A DNA stretch of 64,000 nt from Actinocorallia sp. API 0066 (GCF_020991275.1 NZ_JAJLQY010000006.1:248001-312000); one strand, 5' to 3'; positions 49,453-59,926 are shown, counted from the first letter of the stretch. The notes: generated by a model not told the origin, from the letters alone. Numbers and translations are program-made.

Positions 49453-50535
49453 TCAGCCACGCTCCCAGAAACTCGGCCCGACGGGCTCGGGGTAGTCGCC
49501 GGTGGCGATGAGGTAGCCCTCGTCGTCGACCGCGATCGGTAGCTGCGGCAGCGCGCGGGCCGCCGGGCCGAAGACCACCTTCGCGCCGTCCGTGGCGTCG
49601 AACGTCGACTGGTGGCACGGGCACAGGATGTGGTGCGTGGTCTGCTCGTACAGGGCGGCGGGGCAGCCGACGTGCGTGCAGACCTTCGAGTACGCGACGA
49701 TCCCGTTGACCGTCCAGTTCTCCCGGCCCTCGACCGGCTTGATCAGCTCGGGCTCGATGTTGATGAGGATCGTCGTCGCCTTCGCGATGAGCGTCAGCGT
49801 CTCCTCACCGTTCTCGTGGATGCCCTCGGGCAGCACGGTGATCATGCCGCCGGGCGAGTTGAAGTCCGAGGCCCGCAGCGGCACGTTGGTGCCGTCCACG
49901 ATGATCCGGACGCCCTGCTTGCCCTCGCGCTTGGCCTTCGCCACGGCCTCGCCCCACCAGGTGGAGCGCAGCCGCTTCTCCGGCAGCGGACCGAGGTCGC
50001 GCAGCAGGAACAGCGGCGCGAGGCCCAGCGGCGCGGCGGCCAGCAGCAGCGTGCGGCGCAGCAGCGGCCGCTTGGTGAAGCCGCTGTCGATCGTGCCCTG
50101 CTGGAAGTCCCTGGCGAAGGACGCCCGGGTCGCCTCGGCGGTGGCGAGGTCGTGCCGCTCCTGCTCGATCGGCACGCTCGTCATCAGCCGGCGGAACCAG
50201 ACGGTGACGCCCGCCGCCATGGCGAGGAACGACAGCGTCATCAGGCTGCCGAGCCACAGGTTCGACTCCTGGGTCCGCTCGATGCCGTGCATGCCGCCGT
50301 CGCGGCCGCTCCAGCCGATGAAGTAGACCATAAAGCCGACGCCCGCGGCGAAGGCGAGCAGGAACAGCAGGGCGACGATGCGCTCGGCCTTCTTGGCCTT
50401 GCTCTCGTCGATGTCGAAGCCGGCCTCGACCGGGCCCGCCTCGTCGTCGGACACCAGGACCTTGCCCGCCGGGGCCGCGGCCGGGGTGCCGATCACGCGC
50501 TCGGGCGCGGGATTCTCGTTGGTTTCGTCGCTCAT
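49453..50535 (-). CDS. qcrA: Menaquinol-cytochrome c reductase Rieske subunit
   Basis: A 360-residue Rieske protein with three N-terminal/central membrane helices (RIVALLFLLAFAAGVGFMVYF; LGSLMTLSFLAMAAGVTVWF; TLLLAAAPLGLAPLFLL), the actinobacterial arrangement. The [2Fe-2S] motif is CTHVGCPAALYEQ with the second half ILCPCHQSTFD. It passes electrons from menaquinol to the di-haem cytochrome c QcrC. The ATG at 50535 overlaps the qcrC stop (ATGA). Confidence 0.95.
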   Translation of the reverse strand: MSDETNENPAPERVIGTPAAAPAGKVLVSDDEAGPVEAGFDIDESKAKKAERIVALLFLLAFAAGVGFMVYFIGWSGRDGGMHGIERTQESNLWLGSLMTLSFLAMAAGVTVWFRRLMTSVPIEQERHDLATAEATRASFARDFQQGTIDSGFTKRPLLRRTLLLAAAPLGLAPLFLLRDLGPLPEKRLRSTWWGEAVAKAKREGKQGVRIIVDGTNVPLRASDFNSPGGMITVLPEGIHENGEETLTLIAKATTILINIEPELIKPVEGRENWTVNGIVAYSKVCTHVGCPAALYEQTTHHILCPCHQSTFDATDGAKVVFGPAARALPQLPIAVDDEGYLIATGDYPEPVGPSFWERG

Positions 50536-51359
50536 GACTTCTTCAGCTTCTTCGGCTTCTTGGCGGTGATCCAGATGGCGGCGAAGACGAGCAGGCCGAT
50601 CCCCACCAGCCAGCCGACGACGCCCTCGGAGACCGGGCCCATACGGCCGAGTCCGGCGCCGCCCGGGTTGGGCTCGCCACGGACCGCCTCGATGAACGCG
50701 ATGATCGCCGCCTTGTCCTCAGGCGTGAGCGTCGTGTCGTTGAAGATCGGCATCGCCTGGGGGCCGGTGAGCATCGCCTCGTACATCTGGACGGGCGTGG
50801 TCTCCAGCAGGTTCGGCGCGTACTTGCCCTCGGTGAGGGCGCCGCCCTGGCCGGTGAAGTTGTGGCACTGCGCGCAGTTCGTGCGGAACAGCTTGCCGCC
50901 GAGGCCGACGTCGCCGCCCTCGGGCACGACCGGGACACCCGGACCGCCGCCCAGCGACTGGACGTACTCCGCGACCGCCGTGACGTTCTCGGGGTCGTCG
51001 AACGGGGCCACGACCTTCTTGGCCGGGACCTGCGCCGCCGTCGTCATCGCCGGCATGCGGCCGGTGGTGATCTGGAAGTGGACCGACGCCGCGCCCACGC
51101 CGATCAGGCTCGGCGCGATCGTGTTGTCGTAGGAGTCCTTGGTGCCCTCGGCGTTCAGGCCGTGGCAGCTCGCGCAGTTCTGGTTGAACAGCTGCTTGCC
51201 CTTGGCCAGGTCGGCGGCCTGCGCCTGGGAGCCGGACGCCTGCGCCTGGTCGGTTGCGGGCGACACACCGGCGTAGATGGCGCCGATGGCCACCAAAGCG
51301 GCCAGCACGACGGCGTAGCCCGCCCACGAGCGCCGGCGCCATGCGGTGAACCTAGTCAC
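50532..51359 (-). CDS. qcrC: Di-haem cytochrome c subunit
   Basis: A 275-residue membrane-anchored cytochrome with two CxxCH haem sites: NCASCHGLN (Cys62, Cys65, His66) and NCAQCHNF in the second domain, plus Met ligands. An N-terminal signal/anchor (YAVVLAALVAIGAIYAG) and a C-terminal membrane helix (VVGWLVGIGLLVFAAIWI) place the haems outside. In actinobacteria it links the bc1 part directly to cytochrome aa3 in a supercomplex. It starts at GTG 51359, 12 bp after ctaE. Confidence 0.95.
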   Translation of the reverse strand: MTRFTAWRRRSWAGYAVVLAALVAIGAIYAGVSPATDQAQASGSQAQAADLAKGKQLFNQNCASCHGLNAEGTKDSYDNTIAPSLIGVGAASVHFQITTGRMPAMTTAAQVPAKKVVAPFDDPENVTAVAEYVQSLGGGPGVPVVPEGGDVGLGGKLFRTNCAQCHNFTGQGGALTEGKYAPNLLETTPVQMYEAMLTGPQAMPIFNDTTLTPEDKAAIIAFIEAVRGEPNPGGAGLGRMGPVSEGVVGWLVGIGLLVFAAIWITAKKPKKLKKS

Positions 51360-51371
51360 GGATGGTCCTCG

Positions 51372-52007
51372 TTATCGGATCAGGTAGATGGTCGCGAACA
51401 GGCCGATCCAGACCACGTCCACGAAGTGCCAGTAGTACGAAACGACGATCGCGCTCGTCGCCTGCTCATGGGTCCAGCGCTTCGCGGCGTACGTGCGTCC
51501 CAGGACGAACAGGAACGCGATCAGACCTCCGGTCACGTGCAGGCCGTGGAACCCGGTGGTCAGGTAGAAGACCGAGCCGTAGGCACTCGCGGACAGGGTG
51601 ACGCCCTCTTCGATCAGGGCCCGGTACTCCCAGAGCTGGCCCAGGACGAAGTAGAGGCCCATGAGGAAGGAGATCAGGTACCAGAAGCGCATCTTCCGGA
51701 GACGGTCGGCGTCGGAGCCGCCCTTCTTCTCGACGGCGAAGACGCCCATCTGGCAGGTCACGGAGGAGAGGACGAGGACCAGCGTGTTGATCGACGCGAA
51801 CGGAAGGTCCAGGTGGGCCTGGGGCCACTCTCCGCCGGCGCCCGTGGTCACCGACCGGATGGTGAAGTACATCGCGAACAACGCCGCGAAGAACATGAGC
51901 TCGGACGACAGCCAAACGATCGTCCCCACATTGACGAGGTTGGGACGATTCGCCCGGCCGCCATGCGTAGTTGTCTTTATCGCGGATGCAGTTGCCACGG
52001 GCAGCAT
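51372..52007 (-). CDS. ctaE: Cytochrome c oxidase subunit III
   Basis: A 211-residue protein with five helices ([115 protein letters not shown]). SELMFF and GFHGLHV are subunit III signatures. It starts the ctaE-qcrCAB operon. ATG 52007 has AGGTG ~9 nt upstream; the longer frame to 52208 is rejected as it overlaps the divergent gene. Confidence 0.94.
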   Translation of the reverse strand: MLPVATASAIKTTTHGGRANRPNLVNVGTIVWLSSELMFFAALFAMYFTIRSVTTGAGGEWPQAHLDLPFASINTLVLVLSSVTCQMGVFAVEKKGGSDADRLRKMRFWYLISFLMGLYFVLGQLWEYRALIEEGVTLSASAYGSVFYLTTGFHGLHVTGGLIAFLFVLGRTYAAKRWTHEQATSAIVVSYYWHFVDVVWIGLFATIYLIR

Positions 52008-52179
52008 TATTACGGCACCTCGCGGCCACCCTGCGCAGGACCCCCCGTTTGCGCCCGAAGCTTCGGTCACAACTTGGAACTTCACCGCGCGCCCCCACGT
52101 TATGGACGAGCCCGCCGCGAGTGGTCCGCAGGGCCGCGTCCGCCCTTGTGGGTTGGGCCTGAGGGAGTATCTTTGCGCC

Positions 52180-52602
52180 ATGAGCACCACGGACGCCACA
52201 CCGGTCAAGGTCCTCGTCTACAGCGACGACGCAGCGACCCGTGAGCAGATCCGGCTGGCCATCGGCCGCCGCCCCGCCGCCGACCTCCCCCGCGTGGAGT
52301 ACGTCGAGTGCGCGACCCAGCCCGCCATCGTCCGCCTGCTGGACGCGGGCGGGATCGACCTCGCGGTGCTGGACGCCGAGGCGCAGCCCGCGGGCGGCCT
52401 GGGCGTGTGCCGCCAGGCCAAGGACGAGGTCTACGACTGCCCGCCGGTCCTCGCGGTGATCGCCCGCAGGGACGACGGCTGGCTGGCGACCTGGTCCCGG
52501 GCCGACGCGGTTGTGCTCCAGCCGCTCGACCCGTTCGAGGTGGCCAAGGAGGCCGCCCAGCTGCTGCGCCGCCGGGCCGCCGACCGCCTGCCCGTGCTGT
52601 AG
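52180..52602 (+). CDS. Receiver-like domain protein, degenerate
   Basis: A 140-residue protein with a response-regulator receiver fold ([21 protein letters not shown], then [59 protein letters not shown]). The phospho-acceptor position is the Asp in VLDAEA, but the conserved Lys before the last strand is Gln (LQPLDP), so phosphotransfer signalling may be lost. No output domain. TATCTT (52168-52173) lies 6 nt before the ATG: leaderless. It is divergent from ctaE and upstream of trpD, a conserved position. Confidence 0.75.
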   Translation: MSTTDATPVKVLVYSDDAATREQIRLAIGRRPAADLPRVEYVECATQPAIVRLLDAGGIDLAVLDAEAQPAGGLGVCRQAKDEVYDCPPVLAVIARRDDGWLATWSRADAVVLQPLDPFEVAKEAAQLLRRRAADRLPVL

Positions 52603-52704
52603 CGGCGGCGGGCCCGTCCCGTCGTCCGCGCCGGGTGTCCCAGACACCCGTGCCCGTCGTCCGTCAGAACGCCAGCCGTCACCGAGCCCGAAAGAGACCT
52701 CGCC

Positions 52705-53757
52705 GTGAGTGCCCGAACCACCTGGCCCGCCCTGCTCAACGCCCTGCTGTCCGGGGACTCCCTGACCGCGGAGGAGACCGGCTGGGCGATGAGCCAGATC
52801 ATGGCCGGCGCCGCGACGGACGCGCAGATCGCCGGGTTCGCGGTGGCGCTGCGGGCCAAGGGCGAGACGGTCGCGGAGGTCGCGGGCATCGCGACGGGCA
52901 TGCTGGCCAACGCCACGCCGCTGGACATCGAGGGCGACCTCGTGGATCTGGTGGGCACGGGCGGCGACCAGCACCACACGGTGAACTTCTCCACGATGGC
53001 GTCGATCGTCGCGGCCGGGGCGGGCGCCAAGGTCGTCAAGCACGGCAACCGCGCGGCGTCGTCCTCCTGCGGCACGGCCGACGTGCTGGAGGCGCTCGGC
53101 GTGGTGATCGACCTGCCGCCGGAGGCGACCGAGCGGGTGGCCCGCGAGGCGGGTGTGGCGTTCCTGTTCGCGCCGGTCTACCACCCGGCGTTCCGGTACA
53201 CCGCGGGCCCGCGCCGCGAGCTGGGCACACCGACGGTGTTCAACTTCCTCGGCCCGCTGACCAACCCGGCGCGGCCGAAGTCCTTCGCGGTCGGGGTGTT
53301 CCACGAGCGGATGGCCCCGATCATCGCCGGGGTGTTCGCCGAGCGCGGCTCGACCGGCCTGGTGTTCCGCGGCGAGGACGGCCTGGACGAGCTGTCCACG
53401 ACCGGCCCGTCCCGGGTGTGGACGGTCCGCGACGGCGTCGTCGGGGAGGCCGTGTTCGACCCGGCCGAGCTGGGCGTCCCCCGCTCCACCCTGGAGGAGC
53501 TGCGCGGCGCGGACGCCACCTACAACGCGGGCGTCGTGCACAAGGTTCTGGCGGGCGAGCCGGGCCCGATCCGGGACATGGTCAGGCTGAACGCGGCGGC
53601 CGCGCTGGTCGCGGCCGAGGGCGCGCCGTCCCCCGACGGCCTCGTCCCGGCCCTGAAGGACGCCTACGAGCGCGCCGGGGAGGCCATCGACTCCGGAGCA
53701 GCCCGCGACCTCCTGGACCGCTGGGTGACCGTCTCACAGCGCCACAGGCCCTCCTGA
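52705..53757 (+). CDS. trpD: Anthranilate phosphoribosyltransferase
   Basis: A 350-residue enzyme. N-terminal helical domain ([43 protein letters not shown]), then the PRPP site [27 protein letters not shown] and [22 protein letters not shown], then [30 protein letters not shown]. It transfers phosphoribose to anthranilate in tryptophan synthesis. It stands apart from other trp genes, as in mycobacteria (Rv2192c), and ends at a palindromic terminator. Confidence 0.95.
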   Translation: MSARTTWPALLNALLSGDSLTAEETGWAMSQIMAGAATDAQIAGFAVALRAKGETVAEVAGIATGMLANATPLDIEGDLVDLVGTGGDQHHTVNFSTMASIVAAGAGAKVVKHGNRAASSSCGTADVLEALGVVIDLPPEATERVAREAGVAFLFAPVYHPAFRYTAGPRRELGTPTVFNFLGPLTNPARPKSFAVGVFHERMAPIIAGVFAERGSTGLVFRGEDGLDELSTTGPSRVWTVRDGVVGEAVFDPAELGVPRSTLEELRGADATYNAGVVHKVLAGEPGPIRDMVRLNAAAALVAAEGAPSPDGLVPALKDAYERAGEAIDSGAARDLLDRWVTVSQRHRPS

Positions 53758-53775
53758 GATATTCCGGACAACGCG

Positions 53776-53799
53776 AAAAGGGGCCCGCGGGCCCCTTTT
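53776..53799. terminator. Bidirectional terminator, trpD / L,D-transpeptidase
   Basis: AAAAGGGGCCC (53776-53786) and GGGCCCCTTTT (53789-53799) form an 11-bp perfect dyad with T-runs on both strands, 18 bp after trpD. Confidence 0.88.
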
Positions 53800-53829
53800 C
53801 TGCGTTCCGGTCCTCCCCCGGGCCGGGCC

Positions 53830-55110
53830 TCAGGGGGCCGAGGCGGGCGCCTTGGACGTCTCGGCGGCCGGGGTGGCGGGCGCGCCGCCCTGCACCGAGG
53901 CGGCGGCCTCGGCCTGCGCGGCGGCGTGCGCGGTGCCGTCGAGCCCGGCGGTGGTGACGGCCTTGGCCCGGCTGTTCTTCAGCCAGTCCTTCCAGTTCAG
54001 CTGCCAGTAGCCCCAGCCGTTCTCCGGCTCCAGCTCGCGGTCGGTGCCGACGATCTTCACCGGGTCGCCGCGGTGGCTGATCTTGTGGAACCACTTGGCG
54101 TTCTCCGGCGACAGGTTGATGCAGCCGTGGCTGACGTTCGCCGCCCCCTGCGAGCCCACCGACCAGGGCGCGCTGTGCAGGTACTCGCCGCTGTTGGAGA
54201 TGCGGACCGTCCAGTAGACGTTCATCCGGTAGTAGCCCGCGTCTCCGGGGCCGGCGTCCGGCGACGTCATGACGGTCATGTACTCCTTCTCCATGGTCAG
54301 GTGGTTGCCGTTGGTGGTGATGTACTTGCGGACCCCGCCCTTGCCCATGCTGGCGGGCATGGTACGTGCCTTCTTCCCGGCGATCCTCACCTCGACCTTG
54401 TGCGTCCTGGCGTTGCCGACGCTCTCGATCCGCTCGCCGATCCGGAAGGCGCGGTCGAGGTTCTGCTCCCCGTAGACGCCCTTGGCGAGCTGCACGCCCG
54501 CCAGGTGGCCGATGAGCCGCACCTGGGTGTGCGCCGGCCAGTTCTCCTTGGTCCGGAAAATGACGCTCTTGTCGTCGAACCAGCGCCAGGCGCCCTCGAC
54601 CGGCTTGGACGAGCGCACCTCCAGGGCCCGCTCGACGGCCTCCTTGTTGGTGACCTCGCGGTCGAAGTCGATCTTGATGGGCATGCCGACGCCGACGGTC
54701 TCCTTGGCGTCGGGGAACAGGATCTTGGTGGCCGCCGTCGTCTGCGGCTTGTCCGTGCGGAACGCCGACTCGGCCGTCTGCACCTGGCTGTCGGCGCCGA
54801 ACACCGCGGCGGTGACGGCGTACTGCCCGCCCGGCTGGAGCGGGTAGCGGGACCTCCACGACGACCTGTCGGCCGCCAGGTCGCCCACCACGACGTTGCC
54901 CTGCGCGTCCCTGACAGTGACGGCCTGGAGCGAGCCCCGGCTCGCCGTCACGGTGACGGGCGTGTCGGGCTGTACCGTGCCCGCGTTGGCCGGGGAGATG
55001 ACCACGGCCGCCTCGGGCGGAGCCGACTTCTCACTGGAGCAGCTGGCGAGCAGTGGGGCCAGGAGCAGCCCGGCGGCCCCGACCCTCCTCGCGGCGCGGT
55101 TGACCTGCAC
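53830..55110 (-). CDS. L,D-transpeptidase lipoprotein (Ig-like + YkuD)
   Basis: A 426-residue exported enzyme. RRVGAAGLLLAPLLASC is a lipoprotein signal with lipobox Cys. Two Ig-like domains (~30-230: VVISPANAGTVQPDTPVTVTAS, then TKILFPDAKETVGVGMPIKIDFDREV) precede the YkuD catalytic domain, whose active site is VSHGCINLSPENAKWF (His-x-x-Cys with x = Gly-Cys spacing HGC). A Trp-rich C-terminal helix and an Ala-rich tail follow. It forms 3-3 cross-links in peptidoglycan, like LdtMt2. The GTG at 55110 has GGAGG 7 nt upstream. Confidence 0.92.
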   Translation of the reverse strand: MQVNRAARRVGAAGLLLAPLLASCSSEKSAPPEAAVVISPANAGTVQPDTPVTVTASRGSLQAVTVRDAQGNVVVGDLAADRSSWRSRYPLQPGGQYAVTAAVFGADSQVQTAESAFRTDKPQTTAATKILFPDAKETVGVGMPIKIDFDREVTNKEAVERALEVRSSKPVEGAWRWFDDKSVIFRTKENWPAHTQVRLIGHLAGVQLAKGVYGEQNLDRAFRIGERIESVGNARTHKVEVRIAGKKARTMPASMGKGGVRKYITTNGNHLTMEKEYMTVMTSPDAGPGDAGYYRMNVYWTVRISNSGEYLHSAPWSVGSQGAANVSHGCINLSPENAKWFHKISHRGDPVKIVGTDRELEPENGWGYWQLNWKDWLKNSRAKAVTTAGLDGTAHAAAQAEAAASVQGGAPATPAAETSKAPASAP

Positions 55111-55259
55111 CGTGCAACCTCCTGTGTGTCGTCCCGTCCTGGGCCATGCGAAGACCACAGCGAGAGACGCGGGCCCTCCGCGTCCTGCGATCTTGATACC
55201 CGTGGTGCGCGTGCCCGGAAACATCGACGGGTGCGCGTCCGGTGACGGAACGCAAGTAT

Positions 55260-55302
55260 GCCGAAGGCCGGTGCCGTCCCTGGGACGACACCGGCCTTCG
55301 GC
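55260..55302 (-). terminator. Terminator after ctaF
   Basis: GCCGAAGGCCGGTG (55260-55273) with CACCGGCCTTCGGC (55289-55302), 14 bp perfect, and an inner CGTCCC / GGGACG stem: about 20 bp in all. The ~150 bp from here to the transpeptidase start hold no gene. Confidence 0.75.
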
Positions 55303-55328
55303 GCAAGGTTTTGCCCGGCCGTGGCGGG

Positions 55329-55739
55329 TCAGGCCACGTACTGGCCCCGGTAGTACTCGAACACAAAGCCGATCGAGGTCAGGATCAGCAGCGCGCCGCC
55401 CAGCAGCATGAGCCACGCGCCGAAGATCATGCCGAGGCACAGGGTCGCCGCGGACAGGCCGACCCACAGCGGCCACCAGCTGTGCGGGCTGTAGAAACCC
55501 TGGTCGCCGGCCGAGTCGGCGATCTCACCGAGCTTGTCGTCCTCGGGCAGCTCGACGCCGCGCAGCCGCTCGACACGGTTGATCGTGAAGTGCAGGTACG
55601 CGCCGATCATGAACGCGAGGCCGACGGACAGCGCCATCGCGGTCGTGCCGGTCCACTCGCCCGAGAAGTACCAGTAGACGATGTCGGTGATGAGGAAGAA
55701 GACCCCGCACCCGTAGAACATGAACGCCTGGAAGCGCAT
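55329..55739 (-). CDS. ctaF: Cytochrome c oxidase subunit IV
   Basis: A 136-residue membrane protein of the actinobacterial CtaF type: helices FMFYGCGVFFLITDIVYWYFSG, TTAMALSVGLAFMIGAYLHFT, WWPLWVGLSAATLCLGMIFGAWLMLLGGALLILTSIGFVFEYY, with the conserved FYSPHSWWPLW loop. It is required for aa3 oxidase assembly. It starts 4 bp after the ctaD stop. Confidence 0.93.
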   Translation of the reverse strand: MRFQAFMFYGCGVFFLITDIVYWYFSGEWTGTTAMALSVGLAFMIGAYLHFTINRVERLRGVELPEDDKLGEIADSAGDQGFYSPHSWWPLWVGLSAATLCLGMIFGAWLMLLGGALLILTSIGFVFEYYRGQYVA

Positions 55740-55742
55740 GGA

Positions 55743-57449
55743 TCAGTGCCCCCCCTTCTTCTCGGACCCGCCCTCGATCGCCGCGAGGTCGACACCCGCC
55801 AGCTCGGCCGCCCGCGCGGCCTCGGCCGCGTGGTGCAGGTCGAACGCGGGACGCTCGGAGCGGATCTTCGGGATGGAGGTGAAGTTGTGCCGCGGCGGCG
55901 GGCAGGACGTCGCCCACTCCAGCGAGCAGCCGTAGCCCCACGGGTCGTCGACCTCGACCTTCTTGCCCTTCCGCCACGTGATGTACACGTTGTAGAAGAA
56001 CGGCAGCATCGAGGCGCCCAGCAGGAACGAGCCGACCGTGGAGAGCTGGTTCAGGCCGGTGAACTCCGCCGAGTAGTCGGCGTAGCGGCGCGGCATGCCC
56101 TCGGCGCCCAGCCAGTGCTGGACGAGGAAGGTCATGTGGAAGCCGACGAACAGCGTCCAGAAGTGGATCTTGCCCCACGTCTCGTTCAGCATCTTGCCGG
56201 TCCACTTCGGCCACCAGAAGTAGAAGCCCGCGAACATCGCGAACACCACGGTGCCGAAGACGACGTAGTGGAAGTGCGCCACGACGAAGTAGGAGTCCGA
56301 CAGCTGGAAGTCCAGCGGCGGCGAGGCGAGGATGACGCCGGTCAGGCCGCCGAACAGGAACGTCACGAGGAAGCCGAGCGAGAACAGCATCGGCGTCTCG
56401 AACGTCAGGTGGCCGCGCCAGATCGTGCCGATCCAGTTGAAGTACTTCACACCGGTCGGCACCGCGATGAGGAACGTCATGAACGAGAAGAACGGCAGGA
56501 GCACCTGGCCCGTCACGTACATGTGGTGCGCCCACACGGTGATGGACAGGCCCGCGATGGTGATCGTCGCGCCGACCAGGCCGATGTAGCCGAAGATGGG
56601 CTTGCGGCTGAACACCGGCAGGATCTCGGTGACGATGCCGAAGAACGGCAGCGCGAGGATGTACACCTCGGGGTGCCCGAAGAACCAGAACAGGTGCTGC
56701 CACAGGATCGCGCCGCCGTGGCTGGCGTCGAAGACGTGCGCGCCGAACTTGCGGTCGGCGTACAGCGCGAGCAGCGCCGCGGCCAGCACCGGGAAGGCCA
56801 GCAGGACCAGCAGCGACGTCAGCAGGACGTTCCACACGAAGATCGGCAGACGGAACATCGTCATGCCGGGCGCGCGCATCCCGATGATGGTGGTGATGAA
56901 GTTGACGGCGCCCAGGATGGTGCCGAGACCCGACAGGGTCAGGCCGACCACCCACATGTCGCCGCCGATGCCGGGCGAGCGGACCGAGTCCGACAGCGGC
57001 GCGTAGGCGAACCAGCCGAAGCTGGCGGCGCCGTCCGGCGTGAAGAACGCGGCGACGACGATGAGGCTGCCGAACAGGTAGAACCAGTACGCCAGCATGT
57101 TCATGCGCGGGAACGCCACGTCGGGCGAGCCGATCTGCAGCGGCATGATGACGTTGGCGAAGCCCGCGAACAGCGGCGTCGCGAACATCAGCAGCATGAT
57201 CGTGCCGTGCATGGTGAACAGCTGGTTGAACTGCTCGTTGCTCACGTAGTCCTGGCCGGGCGCGAACAGCTCGGCGCGCATCACCAGCGCCATCACGCCG
57301 CCGATGAGGAAGAACGAGAACGAGGTGATGATGTACAGGTAGCCGATGACCTTGTGGTCCGTCGACGTGATCCAGTTGACGACCAGCCGGCCCTTGCTGG
57401 TGCGCTGGCCGCCCGCGATCGCGGCGGGCTGCTCTGAGATCGCGGTCAC
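55743..57449 (-). CDS. ctaD: Cytochrome c oxidase subunit I
   Basis: A 568-residue haem-copper oxidase subunit with twelve helices. Signatures: [29 protein letters not shown] (haem a His), [22 protein letters not shown] (Cu_B His and cross-linked Tyr), and [13 protein letters not shown] with the two haem His. It reduces O2 to water while pumping protons. The GTG at 57449 overlaps the ctaC stop (GTGA) and has GGAGG 7 nt upstream; a longer ATG-started frame is rejected. Confidence 0.95.
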   Translation of the reverse strand: MTAISEQPAAIAGGQRTSKGRLVVNWITSTDHKVIGYLYIITSFSFFLIGGVMALVMRAELFAPGQDYVSNEQFNQLFTMHGTIMLLMFATPLFAGFANVIMPLQIGSPDVAFPRMNMLAYWFYLFGSLIVVAAFFTPDGAASFGWFAYAPLSDSVRSPGIGGDMWVVGLTLSGLGTILGAVNFITTIIGMRAPGMTMFRLPIFVWNVLLTSLLVLLAFPVLAAALLALYADRKFGAHVFDASHGGAILWQHLFWFFGHPEVYILALPFFGIVTEILPVFSRKPIFGYIGLVGATITIAGLSITVWAHHMYVTGQVLLPFFSFMTFLIAVPTGVKYFNWIGTIWRGHLTFETPMLFSLGFLVTFLFGGLTGVILASPPLDFQLSDSYFVVAHFHYVVFGTVVFAMFAGFYFWWPKWTGKMLNETWGKIHFWTLFVGFHMTFLVQHWLGAEGMPRRYADYSAEFTGLNQLSTVGSFLLGASMLPFFYNVYITWRKGKKVEVDDPWGYGCSLEWATSCPPPRHNFTSIPKIRSERPAFDLHHAAEAARAAELAGVDLAAIEGGSEKKGGH

Positions 57450-58255
57450 TGCGCGCCTCCGCCCTTCTGCTCGGCGATGTAGGCGTCGAACTCGCCCTGC
57501 GTCACGACCTTCACCTGGAACAGCATCCGCGTGTGGTCGACACCGCACAGCTCGGCGCACCGGCCCTCATAGGTACCGGTCTTGGTCGGCTTGAGCTGGA
57601 ACTGGTTCTCGAAGCCGGGCATGACGTCCTTCTTGTACAGGAACGCGGGAACCCAGAACGAGTGAATGACGTTGTCCGACTTGAGGTTGAAGTGGACGGT
57701 CTTGTTCACCGGGAGGACCAGCACGGGCTTCTCGCCGTTGCCGGTGCCGCCGGGGGCGTCGGGGGCGGTCGGAGTTCCGACGATGCTGACCGGTGTGCCG
57801 TCGGCCTTCTTGAACTGGTCGCCGATGTAGTCGAACTGCCAGCTCCACTGGTAGCCGATGACGTCGACGGTGACGTCCGGGTTGTCCTTCAGGTCCTCGA
57901 CGTAACTCTGGTCACGCGCGGTGTAGAAGAACAGGACGCCGATGATGACGAACGGCACGGCGGTGTAGAGCATCTCGACCGGCAGGTTGTAGCGCACCTG
58001 CTTGGGAAGGCCCTCCTGGCCCTTCCGCTTGCGGTGGAACAACACTGCCCAGATGATCAGGGCCAGGACGACGACGCCGACGGCGCCCGCGGCGATCCAC
58101 GTGCCCTGCCACAGCGTCAGCATGCGATGCGCCTGCTCGCTGGAGGGCTCGGGGAAGCCTACGCGCTTCCATTCTTCGGCGTCGCAGGCGGTGGCCGCCA
58201 TCGCCAGCAGAGCCAGCGCGGACGCGCTGCTCAGCGCTCGGCGGCGGCCACTCAC
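57446..58255 (-). CDS. ctaC: Cytochrome c oxidase subunit II
   Basis: A 269-residue lipoprotein-type subunit II. Signal with lipobox ([12 protein letters not shown]), two membrane helices ([23 protein letters not shown] and [19 protein letters not shown]), [12 protein letters not shown], and the Cu_A site [14 protein letters not shown] plus HSFWVPAF. It receives electrons from QcrC. I chose the GTG at 58255 (MSGRRRAL), which gives a normal signal peptide; the ORF extends far upstream into non-conserved Arg-rich sequence. First gene of ctaC-ctaD-ctaF. Confidence 0.94.
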   Translation of the reverse strand: MSGRRRALSSASALALLAMAATACDAEEWKRVGFPEPSSEQAHRMLTLWQGTWIAAGAVGVVVLALIIWAVLFHRKRKGQEGLPKQVRYNLPVEMLYTAVPFVIIGVLFFYTARDQSYVEDLKDNPDVTVDVIGYQWSWQFDYIGDQFKKADGTPVSIVGTPTAPDAPGGTGNGEKPVLVLPVNKTVHFNLKSDNVIHSFWVPAFLYKKDVMPGFENQFQLKPTKTGTYEGRCAELCGVDHTRMLFQVKVVTQGEFDAYIAEQKGGGAQ

Positions 58256-58425
58256 TGGCGTACGCCGCTCCCTAGAGCGGGTCGGACTCACGGATTGCCT
58301 TCCCCACAGATGAAGCCCGGGAGCTTCCCCCGGGCGGCTGCAATTCACTAGTTCCCTCGTTGTGGTGGACACATTAGCGCGGGTGTCCGGAGAGTCCCCG
58401 CCGGGACCCCCGTTAGTGTCGTGGT

Positions 58426-59559
58426 GTGCCTTTTTTCGACGCCGCCTCGACCGAACCGCTGCATCCCGCCGCACGTTCCGCGCTGCTCGACGCGTACGCG
58501 ACCGGCTGGGCCGATCCGGCGCGTCTGTACGGATCGGGACGACGGGCCAGAATGCTACTGGATCAGGCACGGTCGCGGATCGCGTCGCTGCTGTCGGTGC
58601 GCCCGGACGAGCTGAGCTTCACCACGTCGGGCACGCAGGCCGTCCACCTGGCGGTGCTGGGCGCGCTCGCGGGCAGGCGGCGGGTCGGAAGGCACCTGGT
58701 GGTGAGCGCGGTCGAGCACTCCAGCGTGTTGCACGCGGCCGAGGCGCACGAGCGGGACGGCGGCGCGGTGACGACGGTCCCGGTGGACCTGTACGGGCGG
58801 GTCGATCCCGCCGCGTTCGCCGCGGCGCTGCGGCCCGACACCGCGCTAACCTGCCTTCAGTCGGCCAACCACGAGGTGGGCACGGTCCAGCCCGTCGCGG
58901 AGGTGGCGGCGGCGTGCCGGGCGGCGGGTGTTCCCCTTTTTGTCGACGCGGCGCAGTCGCTCGGGCGCGTCGCCGTCCCGGACGGCTGGTCGCTGCTGGC
59001 GGGCAGCGCGCACAAGTTCGGCGGGCCGCCGGGCCTGGGCCTGCTCGTCGTGCGCAAGGGCACCCGGTGGCGCTCGCCGCTGCCCGAGGACGAGCGCGAG
59101 GGCAGGCGGGTGCCGGGGTTCGAGAACGTGCCGGCGGCCGCGGCGACGGCGGCGACCCTGGAGGCGGCGACGGCCGAGTCCGGCGCGGCGGGCGCCCTGC
59201 ACCGGGAACTCGTCGAGCGGATCAGGGCCGAGGTGCCCCGGCTCGTCGCGGACGTCGAGATCGTCGGCGATCCCGTACGACGCCTGCCCCACCTGGTGAC
59301 GTTCTCCGTCCTCTATGTGGAAGGTGAGGCGATCGTCACCGAACTGGACAGGCTTGGTTTTGAGGTTTCCTCAGGAAGTTCCTGTACTGCGGATAGCCTT
59401 CGTCCTAGCCATGTACTGGAGGCCATGGGAGTGATTACCCATGGCAACGTCCGGGTATCGCTGCCCCGGGGAGCGACCGCCGCGGACGTCGACCGGTTCC
59501 TCGCCGTCCTGCCCGAGGCGGTGGTCCGGTTGCGCCGTAGTGCGGGCGTGACCTCCTGA
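58426..59559 (+). CDS. Cysteine desulfurase family protein
   Basis: A 377-residue aminotransferase class V enzyme. N-terminal FDAASTEPLHPAAR; PLP-binding THR-equivalent SGTQAVHLAVLG; SANHEVGTVQPV; the PLP lysine in GSAHKFGGPPGLGLL; active-site Cys in VSSGSSCTADSLRPSHVL; GNVRVSLPRG near the end. It removes sulfur from cysteine as persulfide. TAGTGT (58414-58419) lies 6 nt before GTG 58426: leaderless. A TusA gene follows 26 bp downstream, so the desulfurase likely hands sulfur to TusA, perhaps for tRNA thiolation or cofactors. Confidence 0.9.
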   Translation: MPFFDAASTEPLHPAARSALLDAYATGWADPARLYGSGRRARMLLDQARSRIASLLSVRPDELSFTTSGTQAVHLAVLGALAGRRRVGRHLVVSAVEHSSVLHAAEAHERDGGAVTTVPVDLYGRVDPAAFAAALRPDTALTCLQSANHEVGTVQPVAEVAAACRAAGVPLFVDAAQSLGRVAVPDGWSLLAGSAHKFGGPPGLGLLVVRKGTRWRSPLPEDEREGRRVPGFENVPAAAATAATLEAATAESGAAGALHRELVERIRAEVPRLVADVEIVGDPVRRLPHLVTFSVLYVEGEAIVTELDRLGFEVSSGSSCTADSLRPSHVLEAMGVITHGNVRVSLPRGATAADVDRFLAVLPEAVVRLRRSAGVTS

Positions 59560-59585
59560 CCGCACCGCCAGAAGGGAAGCAGACC

Positions 59586-59891
59586 ATGCGCTTCCGCCGC
59601 CGCCGCGCCGCCGAGGCCGAGCAGGCAGTACCCGAGCCCGTCCCGGTGCCCGCCGGGCCCCCCGCCTACCTCGTGCTCGACGCGCTGGGCCGCAAGTGCC
59701 CCATCCCGATCATCATGCTCGCCGAGCGGATCCGTGAGGTGCCGCTCGGCCAGGTCGTCGCGGTGCAGGCCGACGACGCGGCGGCCCGCACCGACATCCC
59801 GGCCTGGTGCCGGATGAAGTCGCAGACGTTCGTCCGGGAGGAGGCCCTGCCGCAGGGCGGCTGGGCCTTCCACATCAAACGCGACTACTGA
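59586..59891 (+). CDS. TusA-family sulfur carrier
   Basis: A 101-residue protein: a ~25-residue Arg/Pro/Val-rich N-terminal extension, then the TusA fold: LDALGRKCPIPIIMLAERIREV with the persulfide Cys in the CPxP motif, VVAVQADDAAARTDIPAWCRMKSQTFV. It carries sulfur from the desulfurase encoded directly upstream (26 bp) to acceptors. AAGGGAAG precedes the ATG. Confidence 0.9.
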   Translation: MRFRRRRAAEAEQAVPEPVPVPAGPPAYLVLDALGRKCPIPIIMLAERIREVPLGQVVAVQADDAAARTDIPAWCRMKSQTFVREEALPQGGWAFHIKRDY

Positions 59892-59926
59892 ACCGGGCCG
59901 CGCGCCCGCCCCTGACGAGGCGCCCC

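Noticed and set aside
55242-57437. 731-codon plus-strand open frame opposite ctaF/ctaD
   Set aside because: Exactly antisense to clear oxidase genes; composition typical of a high-GC shadow frame.
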